Below are positions 5,945 to 6,713 of a stretch of 6,713 bases of DNA, in pieces; the stretch's first letter is position 1; every line of letters starts with the position of its first letter. Made by a program: the position numbers and the translations under genes. Location: positions 1 to 6,713 of the forward strand of contig JALRAA010000080.1 in assembly GCA_023262645.1 (NCBI GenBank), written 5' to 3'. Below the pieces are notes generated by a model. That model was not told where the DNA came from. It searched no databases and saw only the letters and a list, made by a program, of their open reading frames with translations. The stretch is from Burkholderiaceae bacterium (lineage in GTDB: Bacteria; Pseudomonadota; Gammaproteobacteria; Burkholderiales; Burkholderiaceae_C).

Positions 5945-6713
5945 TTAAGCCCCTGTTGTTTGCACAGCCATGTGTAACTGACGCTGGCTGCACCAGTCGC
6001 GCAATTGACCTGTCACCGGATCTTTGAAGCGAATGCGCTTGGCCAGCAATTGCAAGGGCGACCCAAAGTCTTCGACCTCATGCGGCCCTCTTTTGACGGT
6101 GGGATAAAACTGGTCACCCACGATAGGTATGCCCAACGACAGCATATGCAGACGCAACTGGTGGCGTCGGCCGGTCACCGGTTCGAGTTGGTACAACGCC
6201 ATGTGTTGTATGCGCCGCAAGAGTGAAATACGCGTCTCGCTGTTGGGCTCACCGGCTACTTCGCGAGACAGAAAAAACCGGGCGTCTTCTTGCAGCCGGC
6301 TTTGATGCACCCGAGGTGTTGTCAAGCTTTCTTGGTAAGGCGCCACGGCCTCATACCATTTCTTCACTTGATGCTGTCTGAACAATGCGTGGTAGCGCCC
6401 GCGCTCAGCAGGTTGTTTGCTAAATACCACCACGCCAGCCGTTTCTCGGTCGAGCCGGTGTAGGGGGGTCAGGGTGTCGCAGCCGCTGTGGCGCTTGAGT
6501 TGCACCAACACACTGCTTTGCACATATGAACCACTTGGCGTGACGGGTACGAAATGCGGTTTGTCAGCCACGAGCAAATGTTCATCTTCAAACAACACAG
6601 GAATTTCTGGTGGCAACCTGGTTTCGCTCACCACTTGGCGGTAATAAAAAATGGTTTGGTGCGCTTGATAAGGCGTGTGTGGGTGAACAGCGCCGCCATA
6701 CTGGTTCAACACT
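5945..6713 (-). CDS. RluA-family RNA pseudouridine synthase (5' partial)
   Basis: Enzyme isomerising specific uridines of rRNA and/or tRNA to pseudouridine. The visible 255 residues contain the RluA-family catalytic domain: LFEDEHLLVADKPHFVPVTPSG (40-61), motif HRLDRETAG (85-93) with catalytic aspartate D88, YEAVAPY (120-126), and the C-terminal LEPVTGRRHQLRLHMLSLG block (176-194) followed by PIVGD. The reading frame stays open to the right edge. The first visible residues (YGGAVHPHTPY..HQTIFYYR) look like the interior of the family N-terminal region, so the apparent GTG at 6712 is not the real start and roughly 40-50 residues lie outside the window. Its stop is 18 bases from the alaS stop, with no clear terminator between the convergent genes. 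The modified uridine cannot be told from the sequence, so I give no symbol. Confidence 0.92.
   Translation of the reverse strand, partial: VLNQYGGAVHPHTPYQAHQTIFYYRQVVSETRLPPEIPVLFEDEHLLVADKPHFVPVTPSGSYVQSSVLVQLKRHSGCDTLTPLHRLDRETAGVVVFSKQPAERGRYHALFRQHQVKKWYEAVAPYQESLTTPRVHQSRLQEDARFFLSREVAGEPNSETRISLLRRIQHMALYQLEPVTGRRHQLRLHMLSLGIPIVGDQFYPTVKRGPHEVEDFGSPLQLLAKRIRFKDPVTGQLRDWCSQRQLHMAVQTTGA

Noticed and set aside
5919..5950. Possible terminator between alaS and the pseudouridine synthase (GCTT-GT-AAGC at 5919-5928, GCTTAAGC at 5943-5950)
   Set aside because: Stems are only 4 bases, the first would need a 2-base loop, and no U-run follows; not a credible intrinsic terminator.
1..6713. A new defence, mobile or otherwise undescribed system
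   Set aside because: All long credible frames belong to well-known metabolic or translation families. I saw no long repeats, transposase, recombinase, CRISPR-like spacing, tRNA or unexplained intergenic space over 300 bases.

Overview
The window is an assembled piece of a betaproteobacterial chromosome, most likely order Burkholderiales and plausibly a freshwater Comamonadaceae-type organism. I judge this from the overall protein character, the moderate G+C codon use with many TTG leucines, and the gene types present. It is an inference from memory, not a search result. Every gene is an ordinary chromosomal one. I see no mobile element, CRISPR array, tRNA, rRNA or defence system.

Layout, left to right. 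Bases 1-18 are not biological: they match exactly the 3' end of the Illumina TruSeq read-1 adapter, so real sequence starts at about base 19. Next come two plus-strand genes for the alpha and beta subunits of succinyl-CoA:3-ketoacid CoA-transferase (scoA, cut off at its 5' end by the contig edge, then scoB, 2 bases after). scoB converges with, and overlaps by 12 bases, a minus-strand winged-helix (MarR-like) regulator. Upstream of the regulator on the same strand, 35 bases away, is a succinate-semialdehyde dehydrogenase (gabD-type). The short AT-rich gap between these two holds several small inverted repeats that could be the regulator's own operator.

A 217-base divergent intergenic region separates gabD (leftward) from alaS (rightward). 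It contains a perfect TATAAT placed to serve alaS and a 10-base palindrome. alaS is complete at 883 residues with all catalytic, editing-site and C-terminal motifs. It converges, with an 18-base gap, on a minus-strand RluA-family RNA pseudouridine synthase that runs off the right end of the window.

Functionally, the left half is small carboxylic-acid catabolism: the CoA-transferase releases succinate while activating acetoacetate, and the dehydrogenase makes succinate from its semialdehyde, so both feed the TCA cycle. The regulator between them may control one or both. The right half is translation-related housekeeping (tRNA charging and RNA modification). No novel system is visible; the observation with the most practical consequence is the adapter contamination and the false start it creates for scoA.
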